A stretch of DNA of 64,000 nt, taken from Pseudomonas songnenensis (lineage in GTDB: Bacteria; Pseudomonadota; Gammaproteobacteria; Pseudomonadales; Pseudomonadaceae). Positions 9,478 through 23,761 of the stretch are shown here, piece after piece. The translations under genes and the position numbers were made by a program. Where the stretch lies: NCBI RefSeq assembly GCF_003696315.1, contig NZ_RFFN01000001.1:372001-436000 (forward strand). Reading direction: 5' to 3'. Within the stretch, counting starts at the first letter, position 1; every line of letters starts with the position of its first letter. The notes below the pieces were generated by a model, which was given only the letters and a program-made list of their open reading frames with translations, did no database searches and had not been told where the DNA came from.

Positions 9478-10749
9478 TTACAGCAGAGACAGCGGGTAGT
9501 TGAAGATCAGGCGGTTCTCGTCGAATTCGTTGGCGCTGTAGTCGCGACGGATGCTGGAGTTGCGCCATTTCACGTTGAGGTTCTTGAAGGGACCGCTCTG
9601 CACCGTGTAGGCCAGCTCCGACTCGCGGCCCCACTCCTTGCCATCATCCACGCCACCGGCCTCGATGCGATCGCCACTGATGTAGCGGTTCATGATCGTC
9701 AGGCCCGGAACGCCCATGCCGGCGAAGTTGTAGTCATGGCGCAGCTGCCAGGAACGCTCGTTGGGGTTGTCGTAGGCGGAGTTGAACGAGTCGTTGGCCA
9801 GGGTGCCGCCGCTGGTGCCGTTGACGCGCATCCAGCCATTGTCGCCGCTGACCTTCTGCAGGCCGACGTAGAAGGTGTTGCCGCCCACCTGCAGGCCGAA
9901 CAGGCCGGAGTAGGTCTTGTTGTCCAGGTCGCCGACCCGCGCACTGCCTTCTTCCTTGCCGGTGAAATAGCCAAGGTTGGCGGTCAGCGCCATGCCTTCG
10001 CCGATCGGCTGGGTGTGCAGGAACTGGAAGTAGTTCTGTTGGTAGATGTCTTCCAGACGGGCATGCCAGGCGCCGACCTTGGTCTTCGCGCCAAGCTCGT
10101 ACTCGCCACCCACGAAGTTGAAACGGTCGGACGTCACGCCAGCGAAACCCTGCAGGAACATGTCGTCCATGCTGCCGTCGTCGCGCGGGCTGTTCTGCCG
10201 CATCTGCCCGCCGTAAAGCGCCAGGCCGTTGATCTCCCTGGAGGTGATCATGCCGCCCTGGAAGGTCTGCGGCAGCGAGCGGCCGTCATCCGAGCGCAGG
10301 ATCGGCAACACCACCATCCACTCACCGACACGCACTTCGGTCTCGGACAGCTTGGCCTTGGCCGCAACCGCCAGGCGGCCGAAGTCATCCGGCGGATGCC
10401 GGTCGCCCGGTGCGCCATGTACCGGCAGCAGGCCGGTGCCGTAGGTGCCGCCACCGCCATCGAGCTTGACCGCCAACAGACCCAGTGCATCCACGCCGAA
10501 GCCAATCGGGCCGGGGGTGTAGCCGGACTGGAAGTTGAGGATGAAGCTCTGTGTCCACTCCTCACCCTTGCTCTGGGCGTAGTCGGGGTCGACGAAATTG
10601 CGGTTGATGTAGAAGTTGCGCAGGTTGAGTGAAAGCTTCGAGTCGTCGATGAAGCCTTCGGCTTGCGCGCTGGCGGCAAAGCCGAGCGATGCCAGGGTCA
10701 TGCAGCCGCCAGCGAACAGCGCGACGGACGAGGGGGTGCGTGGGGTCAT
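9478..10749 (-). CDS. OprD-family outer-membrane porin
   Basis: Substrate-specific porin of 423 residues starting at MTPRTPSSVALFAGG, which has GGGAG about 10 bases upstream; the longer 438-residue reading lacks that site. A signal peptide ends near SAQAEGF. Typical OprD segments follow: SLNLRNFYINRNF, the long loop-3-like section around residues 80-140, YQQNYFQFLHTQ, SWQLRHDYNF, and the C-terminal strand ending FNYPLSLL. It transports a small acid, amino acid or sugar acid; being near gudD and garD makes a hexarate ligand conceivable, but it is separately transcribed and four iron-uptake genes intervene. Its upstream region carries two adjacent palindromes. Confidence 0.88.
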   Translation of the reverse strand: MTPRTPSSVALFAGGCMTLASLGFAASAQAEGFIDDSKLSLNLRNFYINRNFVDPDYAQSKGEEWTQSFILNFQSGYTPGPIGFGVDALGLLAVKLDGGGGTYGTGLLPVHGAPGDRHPPDDFGRLAVAAKAKLSETEVRVGEWMVVLPILRSDDGRSLPQTFQGGMITSREINGLALYGGQMRQNSPRDDGSMDDMFLQGFAGVTSDRFNFVGGEYELGAKTKVGAWHARLEDIYQQNYFQFLHTQPIGEGMALTANLGYFTGKEEGSARVGDLDNKTYSGLFGLQVGGNTFYVGLQKVSGDNGWMRVNGTSGGTLANDSFNSAYDNPNERSWQLRHDYNFAGMGVPGLTIMNRYISGDRIEAGGVDDGKEWGRESELAYTVQSGPFKNLNVKWRNSSIRRDYSANEFDENRLIFNYPLSLL

Positions 10750-10831
10750 TATTGTTGTGCTCCCTTGCTTGATGGGCCGCCCCGGTGTGGCCACCGTGGG
10801 GGCGGTGGTCTATGCCTGATGGCAAGTCTAA

Positions 10832-10852
10832 TGACGTCAGTTGTCATATGAC
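10832..10852. promoter_or_regulatory. Twin palindromes upstream of the porin (operator candidate)
   Basis: TGACGTCA (10832-10839) and GTCATATGAC (10843-10852) are both perfect palindromes with centres 12 bp apart, about 85-105 bp upstream of the porin start. The rest of this 311-base gap (10750-11060) shows no gene. A GntR-type repressor or CRP-like activator site is possible; I cannot assign a protein. Confidence 0.4.
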
Positions 10853-11060
10853 TAATCGCATTATGGGCATGACTTCGTCCTTGTCAACGTCGCCTAAGGT
10901 CTAACGCAAGGGTGGTCAGTAGAGCTGGAAGGCGGGTTTTAAGCCCGGGTAGGCGCCGTGAGCGCCGATAGGACGTCAGTGTGGCGCACGGAAATGCACG
11001 ATGCCAATCATCGGATACCTGCGCAGGGGATCATTGGTTTTGGTTGAGTGATCGTATGAC

Positions 11061-11564
11061 TCACGGGCGACGATAGGGTGAGGTTGTTGCCGGAGAGAGA
11101 TCGAAGGTGCCTTTCTCGACGAAGCGCTGGGTGCCGAACAGACCGCCGGCGAGCTTGCCGCGCAACACGTAGGGTACCTCGTCGAGCCCGACGTGCTCGG
11201 CCAGGCCCAGCGCCTGACGTGCCGCGGAGAATGCCGAGATGGTCACCGGCACGCTGAGCACGCTTTCGCCGAAGCGCGGCACCGTACCGCGCTGGTCGCT
11301 GACGCCACTGGCCAGGCGGCGACCGTTGACCTCCAGATCGAGGGCGACGCCGTTGTAATCGATGGCGGCCTCGTTGGGGTTCTGCAGGCGCAGCCGGACC
11401 ATGAAGCGCAACTCCAGCCCTTCGCCCTGCAGCGGCTGGATGCCGGCGACCTGAACGTTCAGCGGGTCGCGTGGCGAAAACGCTGCGCAGGCGCCGAGTG
11501 CCGAGGCAAGCAGGGCGATCAGCAGCAGACGCAGCGGGCGGTGAAGCGTGGCAAGTATGTGCAC
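11061..11564 (-). CDS. LEA14-like lipoprotein
   Basis: 167-residue protein with a lipoprotein signal: a hydrophobic run then LASALGAC, so the mature N-terminus would be C26. The body matches the LEA type 2 / water-stress domain, a single beta-sandwich, seen in LNVQVAGIQPLQGEGLELRFMVRLRLQNPNEAAIDYNGV. The role is unknown; such domains are linked to desiccation and stress. It begins directly after the slipin gene, one base apart, making it the last gene of an nfeD-slipin-LEA operon at the membrane. Confidence 0.8.
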   Translation of the reverse strand: MHILATLHRPLRLLLIALLASALGACAAFSPRDPLNVQVAGIQPLQGEGLELRFMVRLRLQNPNEAAIDYNGVALDLEVNGRRLASGVSDQRGTVPRFGESVLSVPVTISAFSAARQALGLAEHVGLDEVPYVLRGKLAGGLFGTQRFVEKGTFDLSPATTSPYRRP

Positions 11565-12323
11565 TCAGGGTTTCCTGTCGAGGTTCTTGATGCCCTGCAG
11601 CAGTTCGATGGGCAGCGGGAAGACGATGGTGGAGCTCTTGTCGCCGGCGATGTTGCTCAGCGTCTGCATGTAGCGCAGCTGCATCGCGCCCGATTGCCGG
11701 CCGAGCATTTCGGCGGCCTGCATCAGCTTCTCCGACGCCTGCAGTTCGCCCTCTGCATGAATGACCTTGGCTCGGCGCTCGCGTTCCGCCTCGGCCTGGC
11801 GCGCGATGGCGCGGACCATGGATTCGTCGAGGTCGACATGCTTGATCTCGACATTGGACACCTTGATCCCCCAGGCGTCGGTCTGTGCATCGAGCACCTG
11901 CTGGATGTCGCTGTTGAGCTGTTCGCGCTCGGCCAGCATGTCGTCCAGTTCGTGCTTGCCGAGCACCGCACGCAGGGTGGTCTGCGCCAGCTGGCTGGTC
12001 GCCGAGTGGTAGTCCTCGACCTGGATGATCGCCTTCTGCGCGTCCAGCACGCGGTAGTACACCACCGCATTGACCTTCACCGAAACGTTATCGCGGGAGA
12101 TCACGTCCTGCGTCGGCACGTCCAGCACCAGGGTGCGCAGGTCGACCCGCACCATCTGCTGCACGCCCGGGATGATCAGGATCAGCCCGGGTCCCTTGAC
12201 CTTCCAGAAGCGCCCGAGCATGAACACCACGCCGCGCTCGTACTCGCGCAGGATGCGGAACGCCGAGGCGAGCACCCCCACCAGCAGGACCAGCAGCACC
12301 AGAAAACTCATTTCATAAGCCAT
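11565..12323 (-). CDS. Slipin (stomatin/SPFH family) membrane protein
   Basis: 252 residues: an N-terminal membrane segment (about 6-23), then the SPFH/band-7 domain starting [15 protein letters not shown] with [20 protein letters not shown], and a coiled helix ([20 protein letters not shown]) before the C-terminal part. Slipins form oligomeric membrane scaffolds and in many bacteria pair with an NfeD protease; here the start codon lies inside the end of nfeD (11-bp overlap), so production is coupled. The likely role is organisation or protection of membrane proteins. Confidence 0.9.
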   Translation of the reverse strand: MAYEMSFLVLLVLLVGVLASAFRILREYERGVVFMLGRFWKVKGPGLILIIPGVQQMVRVDLRTLVLDVPTQDVISRDNVSVKVNAVVYYRVLDAQKAIIQVEDYHSATSQLAQTTLRAVLGKHELDDMLAEREQLNSDIQQVLDAQTDAWGIKVSNVEIKHVDLDESMVRAIARQAEAERERRAKVIHAEGELQASEKLMQAAEMLGRQSGAMQLRYMQTLSNIAGDKSSTIVFPLPIELLQGIKNLDRKP

Positions 12324-13692
12324 GGTTCAGCTCCTCTCGATTGGTTGCAGATGGTGGTGCGACTTCCAGTTGCAGGCCGTGCCGGGCGATCACGCGCACC
12401 TGCTGGCCGACCTGCAGCGCGGTGGCGCTGCGCACCTGCCAGTTCTCGCCCTGCAGGTGCACCCAGCCGCTGTGCGGGTTCTGTGGTGGCACTGCGTCGA
12501 CCAGTACCAGGCTGCCGATCAGCGCGCTGTCGCCGCTGACCAGCCGCTGGCGCCGTGCCTTCAAGGCCATGGCGACGAGGGCGAACACCAGCAGCGCGCT
12601 GACGACTCCCAGCGGCACGATCAGCGACAGGGGTATGCCGAAGCCGGGCACGTCGGTGTCGATCAGGATCACCGCGCCGGTGACGAACGCGGCAACGCCA
12701 CCGATGCCGAGCATGCCGAAGCTGGGCAGAAAGCCCTCGGCGACCATGAAGGCGATGCCGAGCAGGATCAGCGCGACGCCGGCGTAGTTCACCGGCAGCA
12801 GTTGCAGCGCATACAGCGCGAGGATCAGACAGATGCCGCCGAGCACGCCGCCACCGCCCATGCCCGGGCTGGAAAATTCGAGGATCAGCCCGTAGATGCC
12901 GATCATCATCAGGATCAGCGCCACGCTCGGGTTGGTGATCACCGCCAGCAGGCGTACCCGCCAGTCGGGTGCATGTTCGATCAGTTGGGCATCGGCGGTG
13001 TTCAGGCTGACGTCGCCAGCGATGGTGGCGAGGCTGGTGCCATCGAGCTGGCGCAGCAGGTCGGCCACGTCGCGCGCCAGGTAATCGATCACCTTGAGTT
13101 CCAGTGCTTCGCTGGCCGACAGGCTGACCGCCTCGCGCACCGCCTGCTCGGCCCACTCGGCATTGCGCTCGCGCAGCTGGGCGAGGCCGCGGATATAGGC
13201 CGCCGCATCGTTGATCTGCTTGCGGCTCATGGCATCGGCGGGCTTGTGCGCGTCCTCATCTTTCTCGCCCTTCGGCTGCTCGGGCGGAGCGCCAGGCATT
13301 CCACCGCCGATCTGCACCGGCGTTGCCGCGCCGAGATTGGTGCCGGGCGCCATGGCCGCGACGTGGCTGGCGTAGAGCATGTAGGTGCCGGCGCTGGCCG
13401 CACGGGCACCGCTGGGGGTGACATAGGTGGCAACGGGGACCGGGCTGGCGAGGATCGCCTTGATGATGGCGCGCATGGAGACGTCGAGCCCGCCGGGGGT
13501 GTCCAGCTCCAGCACCACCAGTTGTGCGCCCTCGTCGCGGGCGTGTTGCAGACCGCGCAGGATGTAATCGGCGCTGGCCGGACCGATGGCGCCATCCACC
13601 CGCAGCAGTGTCACCGGCGCCGCGGCGCTTGCGCCCTGCACCGCCAGCACGCAGAGCAGAAAAAGCAGCCAGCGAAGGGGGTGGCGAGGCAT
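12313..13692 (-). CDS. NfeD-type membrane-bound serine protease (ClpP class)
   Basis: 459 residues from the ATG at 13692, which has AGAGGAC upstream. A signal/anchor (about 1-24) leads to a ClpP-like domain. The nucleophile is probably S100 in [17 protein letters not shown], and K158 in [14 protein letters not shown] is a candidate general base, as in the Ser-Lys dyad of archaeal PH1510. The middle holds four to five membrane helices (about residues 250-380), and the C-terminus is the OB-fold NfeD domain ([26 protein letters not shown]). In PH1510 the protease cuts the C-terminal region of its partner stomatin, which fits the slipin gene overlapping its 3' end. Confidence 0.9.
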   Translation of the reverse strand: MPRHPLRWLLFLLCVLAVQGASAAAPVTLLRVDGAIGPASADYILRGLQHARDEGAQLVVLELDTPGGLDVSMRAIIKAILASPVPVATYVTPSGARAASAGTYMLYASHVAAMAPGTNLGAATPVQIGGGMPGAPPEQPKGEKDEDAHKPADAMSRKQINDAAAYIRGLAQLRERNAEWAEQAVREAVSLSASEALELKVIDYLARDVADLLRQLDGTSLATIAGDVSLNTADAQLIEHAPDWRVRLLAVITNPSVALILMMIGIYGLILEFSSPGMGGGGVLGGICLILALYALQLLPVNYAGVALILLGIAFMVAEGFLPSFGMLGIGGVAAFVTGAVILIDTDVPGFGIPLSLIVPLGVVSALLVFALVAMALKARRQRLVSGDSALIGSLVLVDAVPPQNPHSGWVHLQGENWQVRSATALQVGQQVRVIARHGLQLEVAPPSATNREELNHGL

Positions 13693-13879
13693 GGCGAATG
13701 TCCTCTGGCGACGGCACGGCACAGTCGTGCCCTTGCTGGCAGCTTAGACCAGCACCGTGGTGGCGCGGCGAGGCAGGACGCCGCGTATCCGCCGACCGGG
13801 CTGAACTCCGGTCGTGGCAATGCCCTCAGAGCCAGTAGGGGCAGGCCTCCGCGGCCTGCATGCTGATCAAGGAGTCCTT

Positions 13880-14062
13880 ATGCCCATCCATCATCTGAAC
13901 TGTGGCTGCATGTGTCCGCACGGTGGGGCCGTGTTCGATGACTTCAGCCAAGGCCAGGCGGCACCGCTCGCCTGCCTGTCGCCGGAGCATCGCGACGGGG
14001 TGACGCGGTGCGGCGGGCACGACGCGCGGGAACTGGCGCGCCTGCAGGGTTGGGCGCACTGA
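13880..14062 (+). pseudogene. MBL-fold metallo-hydrolase remnant with a large internal deletion
   Basis: 60-codon open frame with a good ribosome site (AAGGAG). The first 30 or so residues, MPIHHLNCGCMCPHGGAVFD, look like the start of a pseudomonad MBL-fold hydrolase of about 290 residues, and the tail (SPEHRDG, then GGHDARELARLQ) looks like that family's C-terminus (usually EHGxxVxxFCAHDxxEL). The metal-binding HxHxDH core is absent. I read it as an in-frame collapse of a once full-length gene. Whether the peptide is made is unknown. Confidence 0.6.
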
Positions 14063-14259
14063 TGCCGGCATCACGCAGCAAGGCGGTCGAGACGATGATG
14101 GCCGCGGTGCGCTGGATCGGCTTCGCTGCCTGTTCGCTCGCCGCCGTCGGCTATGCAGCGATCGGTAACTACACCATGGTCGGGGCGATGCTGGCGCTGG
14201 CGGTGCTCTCCTGGATCAATATCCGCCGCAAGCGCGGGGCGCAGCCGCCCCGCAGCTGA
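14062..14259 (+). CDS. Small membrane protein, function unknown
   Basis: 65-residue frame beginning at an ATG that overlaps the stop of the MBL remnant (TGATG). It contains two hydrophobic stretches (about residues 15-32 and 35-51) and a basic C-terminus (NIRRKRGAQPP), so it looks like a two-helix inner-membrane protein. The start could instead be one of the internal ATGs near 14095. I do not recognise a family; coupling to a decayed gene makes it uncertain that it is functional. Confidence 0.4.
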   Translation: MPASRSKAVETMMAAVRWIGFAACSLAAVGYAAIGNYTMVGAMLALAVLSWINIRRKRGAQPPRS

Positions 14260-14264
14260 ATGCG

Positions 14265-15257
14265 TCAGCGTCCGCGTCTGCCCAGTGCCCAGCCGGCGCC
14301 CAGCGCCAGTAGCGCGCCGGCGCCCAGGGCGAGCTTGCCGACGCTCGCTGCGCTGATGGTCAGCGCATGTGACTGCGCCTGATCGCTGAAGCGGCCCTCG
14401 GTGGCATGCAGACCCTCGACGGGCTCGAACAGGTTGTCGGGTCGGCCCTCAGGCGCGCGTTCGGGGATCAGCTGCCCGTCCCAGGCTTGCCGCGCGAGCA
14501 TCCGGTCGAGCAGGCCGGGCATGAACAGCGTGCCGATGATCGCCTTCAGGCTGGCAGTGCCGACCCATAATTCCCGTGGCGCTTCCTGTGCTGCGCGCAG
14601 GATGGCGCGGGCGGCGACCTCCGGCGTGTGGATCGGCGGCACCGGCTGCGCACGCCAGCCGACCTTGTTGCGCGCCCATTCGAACTGCGGGGTGTTGTGC
14701 GCCGGCAGCTGGACCATGGTCAGGCGGATGGCGCTGTTGTCATGAATCAGCTCGCAGCGCAGCGAGTCGATGAAACCGCGGATGGCGAACTTGGCGCCGC
14801 AATAGGCGGACTGCAGCGGTATCGCGCGGTAGGCCAGCGCCGAGCCGACCTGGACGACGGTGCCGCGGTTGCGCGGGCGCATGTGGCGCAGCGCGGCGAG
14901 GGTGCCATGCACGCTGCCGAGATAGGTCACCTCGGTGACGCGACGGATCTCCTCCGCGGTCAGCGCTGCGAATGGACCGAACACCGTGGCCATCGCCGCG
15001 TTGACCCAGACATCGATGGCGCCGAGTTCCGCTTCGATGCGAGTGGCTGCGGCATCCAGCGCAGCGGCATCGGCGACGTCTGCAGATATCGACAGAACCG
15101 TCGCGCCGAGCGCTTCGAGCTGCTCCTGGGTGTCACGCAGACCCTGTTCGCCGCGCGCGATCAGCGCGACCCGGTAGCCGGCTTTGGCAAATGCCTCGGC
15201 GGTCGCACGGCCGACTCCGGCGGTCGCACCACAGATCACCGCGGTTGGTTCAGGCAT
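14265..15257 (-). CDS. SDR-family oxidoreductase with C-terminal membrane helix
   Basis: 330-residue short-chain dehydrogenase. The cofactor loop GATAGVG is at residues 10-16, the VNAAM turn near 85, and the catalytic S139, Y152 and K156 are in place (SAYCGAKFA). After the Rossmann domain, a linker leads to a hydrophobic C-terminal helix (about 307-325, LALGAGALLALGAGWALG) and RRGR, suggesting anchoring in the inner membrane. The substrate is unknown; this SDR type often acts on lipids or ketones. It converges on the small ORF at 14062-14259 with only 5 bases between. Confidence 0.85.
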   Translation of the reverse strand: MPEPTAVICGATAGVGRATAEAFAKAGYRVALIARGEQGLRDTQEQLEALGATVLSISADVADAAALDAAATRIEAELGAIDVWVNAAMATVFGPFAALTAEEIRRVTEVTYLGSVHGTLAALRHMRPRNRGTVVQVGSALAYRAIPLQSAYCGAKFAIRGFIDSLRCELIHDNSAIRLTMVQLPAHNTPQFEWARNKVGWRAQPVPPIHTPEVAARAILRAAQEAPRELWVGTASLKAIIGTLFMPGLLDRMLARQAWDGQLIPERAPEGRPDNLFEPVEGLHATEGRFSDQAQSHALTISAASVGKLALGAGALLALGAGWALGRRGR

Positions 15258-15691
15258 GGGAAACCCTCTGGTTGATGCATGGGAAGGCGCGTATTGGCAC
15301 GCAAGCTGTGGTTAGACGACCCGTGCAAGCCGTGACGAGTTCCGACGCCGACGCCGGGGTTGTTCCCTACCGAATTGCTCGGCTATCGACCAATGGCCAA
15401 TGGCGGCTACGCCTTTGGTCTGGGATGGTTAGCAGGCTAAGTGAAAGCTGGCGCCGCCCCTTTGCTCAAAAGGCGAAGCGGCATGACGCACGATGCCACT
15501 CGAGGTGGCTGCGTCTTCCCTCTCTGTGCATCCATCCGATGCCCTCGGCGGCTTATCCGGTCGCCTGCGGACTTTTCTACCCGCTGCCCAGCGGCAGCGG
15601 GCATCCCGCCCCACAGCAAGGAACCCGTCTGCGCCGATCAGGTCGATTCAGTAGGCCCCTTAACGGCCACCCCTGACTGACGGAGACCCTG
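15258..15691. other. 434-base gap, no gene seen
   Basis: Divergent spacer between the SDR gene and the small yqaE-like gene. Several short frames cross it on both strands, but none has a ribosome site or recognisable protein. It must hold the promoters of both neighbours; I find no clear operator or hairpin with a T-run. Confidence 0.5.
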
Positions 15692-15850
15692 ATGGACCTT
15701 ATCCGCATCATCGTTGCGATTCTGCTGCCACCGCTTGGCGTCTTTCTCCAGGTCGGCTTCGCTGGCGCGTTCTGGCTGAACATCCTGCTGACGCTGCTCG
15801 GCTACATTCCCGGCATCATCCACGCCGTCTGGATCATCGCGCGCCGCTGA
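15692..15850 (+). CDS. YqaE/Pmp3-family small membrane protein
   Basis: 52-residue protein (MDLIRIIVAILLPPLGVFLQ...) with CGGAG eight bases before the ATG. It has the Pmp3/UPF0057 layout: helix 1 with the LLPPLGVFLQVG signature (about 5-24) and helix 2 (about 28-50) containing NILLTLLGYIPGIIHAVWII. The family consists of stress-induced plasma-membrane proteolipids; in yeast Pmp3 affects membrane potential. A strong terminator follows after 7 bases, so it is a single-gene unit. Confidence 0.88.
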   Translation: MDLIRIIVAILLPPLGVFLQVGFAGAFWLNILLTLLGYIPGIIHAVWIIARR

Positions 15851-15857
15851 TCGTCCC

Positions 15858-15883
15858 GGCCCGGCTTCTGCCGGGCCGTTTTT
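15858..15883 (+). terminator. Rho-independent terminator after yqaE-like gene
   Basis: Perfect 8-bp stem GGCCCGGC/GCCGGGCC, TTCT loop, then GTTTTT. Confidence 0.92.
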
Positions 15884-16052
15884 GAACTCCTCTCCCTGCC
15901 CGTGTAGAGTCGCGCCTTCTGCGTTGCGGAACCTATTACGCGCGAAACACTCAAGAAAACGCTGGAAACCAAGCACCATCAACCCTTGCTGATGGCCGGC
16001 GTCTGCACCTCCATACGCGTTCAGCCCACCCCGGGCATACGGAAAGGAAACC

Positions 16053-19562
<3,510 letters not shown>

Positions 19563-19563
19563 A

Positions 19564-20382
19564 ATGCCCGACCGTACTATCGAGATCGAACTCAAGCTGC
19601 TGATCGAGGCCATCTACCTCAAGTACAGCTACGATTTTCGCGACTACTCCGGCGCCTCGCTCAAGCGCCGCGTGTTGCTGTCGCTCAAGCAGCTGAACTG
19701 CGACAGCATCTCGGAACTGCAGCGCAAGATCCTCTACGACCCGCAGGCCTTCATGGACCTGCTGCAGTACCTCACCATTCCGGTCAGCGAGATGTTCCGC
19801 GACCCGAGCTACTACCGGTCGTTGCGCGAGCATGTGGTGCCGGTGCTGCGCACCTATCCGTCGCTGAAGATCTGGATCGCCGGTTGCAGCACCGGCGAAG
19901 AGGTCTACTCCATGGCCATCCTGCTCAAGGAGGAAGGCCTGCTGGAGCGCTCGATCATCTATGCCACCGACATCAACCCGCGTTCGCTGGAGCAGGCGCG
20001 CCAGGGCATTTTCGCCATGGACCACCTGCGCCAGTACACGGCCAATTACCAGCAGGCCGGCGGCACGCGCAGCTTTTCCGACTATTACACCGCCGCCTAC
20101 GACGCGGCGATCATGGACAAGTCGCTGAAAGAAAAGGTTACGTTTGCCGACCATAGCCTGGCGACCGATAGCGTATTTTCCGAAACGCAGTTGATCTCCT
20201 GCCGCAACGTGCTGATCTATTTCAACAAGCCGCTGCAGGATCGTGCCTTCGGGCTGTTTCACGAATCGCTCTGCCATCGGGGCTTTCTCGGTCTCGGCAG
20301 CAAGGAAACCGTCGAGTTTTCCGGCTACGCCAGTTACTACGAGCCGTTCGACAAATCGGAAAGGATCTTCCGCAAGCTATGA
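19564..20382 (+). CDS. CheR-family protein methyltransferase
   Basis: 272 residues starting one base after the kinase stop. It has the N-terminal helical CheR domain (about 10-75) and the SAM-binding core with IWIAGCSTGEEVYSMAI (103-119) and ISCRNVLIYFNK. CheR enzymes methylate glutamates of chemoreceptors using SAM. No pentapeptide-tether binding or TPR extension is visible, and no chemoreceptor gene lies nearby, so the methyl acceptor is unclear; the coiled coil of the adjacent hybrid kinase is one candidate. It overlaps cheB by ATGA. Confidence 0.9.
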   Translation: MPDRTIEIELKLLIEAIYLKYSYDFRDYSGASLKRRVLLSLKQLNCDSISELQRKILYDPQAFMDLLQYLTIPVSEMFRDPSYYRSLREHVVPVLRTYPSLKIWIAGCSTGEEVYSMAILLKEEGLLERSIIYATDINPRSLEQARQGIFAMDHLRQYTANYQQAGGTRSFSDYYTAAYDAAIMDKSLKEKVTFADHSLATDSVFSETQLISCRNVLIYFNKPLQDRAFGLFHESLCHRGFLGLGSKETVEFSGYASYYEPFDKSERIFRKL

Positions 20383-20981
20383 GCAGCTCTGCGCAGGCGC
20401 TTCTTCAGGCGAGACGCCAGCCGCCCATCGAGGCGGTGGTGATCGGTGCTTCCGCCGGCGGGCTGGAGGCGCTCGGCATGGTGCTCGAAGGCCTGCCCGG
20501 CGGCTATCGCCCACCGATTCTGGTGGTCCAGCACATACCTGCCAGCGGGCCCACTCATCTGGCCGAGATCTTCGCTCGCAGAACGCAGCTGCAGGTCAAG
20601 GAAGCGGACGACAAGGACCAGTTACGCTCCGGAATGCTGTACTTTGCCGCACCCGGTTATCACTTGTTGGTCGAGGCTGACCGCAGCCTGTCGCTGAGCC
20701 AGGACGATGCGGTGCATTTCTCCCGCCCTTCGATCGACGTACTGTTCGAATCGGCAGCCGATACCTGGGGCGCGCAGGTCGCCGGTGTTCTGCTGACCGG
20801 CGCCAACGAGGACGGTGCTGCCGGTCTCGAGGCGATTCATCGCTGCGGCGGTCTGACCGTGATCCAGGACCCCGCCGAAGCGGCGGTGCCGACCATGCCA
20901 CGCGCCGCCCTGCAGCGCTTCGCACCGGATTTCATCTTGCCACTGCGCGACATCCACCGTTTGTTGCGAGAACTGGAGTGA
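20379..20981 (+). CDS. CheB-family methylesterase lacking a receiver domain
   Basis: 200 residues corresponding only to the CheB catalytic domain. The triad is visible: S25 in GASAGG, H52 in VVQHIP, D145 in GANEDGAAG. The usual N-terminal receiver is absent, so it cannot be switched by its own phosphorylation; the separate receiver-kinase encoded next may supply that input. It should remove methyl groups added by the neighbouring CheR, or deamidate. It overlaps cheR by 4 bases. Confidence 0.9.
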   Translation: MSSSAQALLQARRQPPIEAVVIGASAGGLEALGMVLEGLPGGYRPPILVVQHIPASGPTHLAEIFARRTQLQVKEADDKDQLRSGMLYFAAPGYHLLVEADRSLSLSQDDAVHFSRPSIDVLFESAADTWGAQVAGVLLTGANEDGAAGLEAIHRCGGLTVIQDPAEAAVPTMPRAALQRFAPDFILPLRDIHRLLRELE

Positions 20982-20983
20982 CC

Positions 20984-22174
20984 ATGCCCGACCGTGCCGA
21001 CGAGGTGAATCTGCTGATCGTCGATGACCTGCCGGAGAACCTGCTGGCGCTGGATGCCCTGTTGCAGGCGCCCGGCGTGCGGGTGCATCAGGCCGAGTCG
21101 GCCGAGCAGGCGCTCGAACTGCTGCTGCGCCATGAGTTCGCCCTGGCCATCCTAGACGTGCAGATGCCCGGCATGGACGGCTTCCAGCTGGCCGAGCTGA
21201 TGCGCGGCACCGAGCGGACCAAGCAGATCCCCATCGTTTTCGTCAGCGCGGCCGGCCGCGAACTCAACTATGCCTTCAAGGGCTACGAGAGCGGTGCGGT
21301 GGATTTCATGCACAAGCCGCTGGATGCCCATGCAGTGCGCAGCAAGGTCAGCGTGTTTGTCGACCTGTACCGCAGCCGCAAGCGCCTGGCCCGTCAGCTC
21401 GAGGCGCTGGAGCAGAGTCGCCGCGAGCAGGAGGTGCTGCTCGACGAACTGCGGCAGACCAAGGCCGAGCTGGAAGATGCGGTGCGCATGCGCGACGACT
21501 TCATGTCGATCGTCTCCCATGAGCTGAAGACGCCGCTGAACACGCTGATTCTGGAGGTCCAGCTGCGCAAGCTGCAGCTCAGCCGCAACAACCTCGCAGC
21601 CTTCAGCGAAGAGCGGCTGCGCAACATGGTCGACAAGGACGAGCGGCAGGTCCAGAGCCTGATTCGACTGATCGACGACATGCTCGATGTTTCGCGCATC
21701 CGTACCGGCAAGCTGTCGATCCGCCCGAGTCGCACCGATCTCGCCGAGCTGGTGGGCAACGTGGTGGAAAGCTTCGCAGCGCAGATGGAAGCCTGCGGTT
21801 GCGAGCTGCGGTTGGAGCGAGCCGAGTCGATCATCGGTGTCTGGGACGCGTTCCGCATCGAACAGGTGCTGGCCAATCTGCTCACCAACGCCATGCGCTA
21901 CGGTGCCGGCAAGCCGGTGTGGGTCAGCGTCACCTCATGCGCCGATGGCGCCTGCATCGAGGTTCGCGACCATGGCATCGGCATCAGCCCGCAGAGCCTG
22001 GAGCGCATCTTCTGCCAGTTCGAGCGCGCCGAGGGCAGCGAAGGCAGCGCAGGCCTGGGGCTGGGTCTGTTCATCGCCGACCAGATCGTCCGCGCGCACA
22101 ACGGCCGCATCCAGGTGCAGAGCGAGGAGGGGCAGGGTTCGCAGTTCCGCGTCCTGCTGCCGCTGGGCGAATAG
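20984..22174 (+). CDS. Receiver-histidine kinase fusion protein
   Basis: 396 residues from the ATG at 20984, with GGAG six bases upstream (a GTG at 20978 would add two residues). N-terminal receiver with acceptor D58 (LAILDVQMPGMDG), coiled-coil linker (about 130-168), HisKA with H179 (FMSIVSHELKTPLN), and HATPase (NLLTNAMRYG, DHGIGI, GLGLGLFIA). There is no membrane segment, so it is cytoplasmic. A receiver fused ahead of a kinase suggests a relay stage that takes phosphate or a signal from the large hybrid kinase of the same operon. Confidence 0.9.
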   Translation: MPDRADEVNLLIVDDLPENLLALDALLQAPGVRVHQAESAEQALELLLRHEFALAILDVQMPGMDGFQLAELMRGTERTKQIPIVFVSAAGRELNYAFKGYESGAVDFMHKPLDAHAVRSKVSVFVDLYRSRKRLARQLEALEQSRREQEVLLDELRQTKAELEDAVRMRDDFMSIVSHELKTPLNTLILEVQLRKLQLSRNNLAAFSEERLRNMVDKDERQVQSLIRLIDDMLDVSRIRTGKLSIRPSRTDLAELVGNVVESFAAQMEACGCELRLERAESIIGVWDAFRIEQVLANLLTNAMRYGAGKPVWVSVTSCADGACIEVRDHGIGISPQSLERIFCQFERAEGSEGSAGLGLGLFIADQIVRAHNGRIQVQSEEGQGSQFRVLLPLGE

Positions 22175-22212
22175 CCGAAGCCTGTCAGCCAGGCTTTATC
22201 GGCCGTCCATCC

Positions 22213-23724
<1,512 letters not shown>

Positions 23725-23761
23725 TCAGGACGTTGGAGGCTGCGACCTGGCAGAGCGTTCC

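Noticed and set aside
12322..13866. 514-codon plus-strand frame over nfeD
   Set aside because: Antisense to a recognisable protease gene; no ribosome site or protein similarity.
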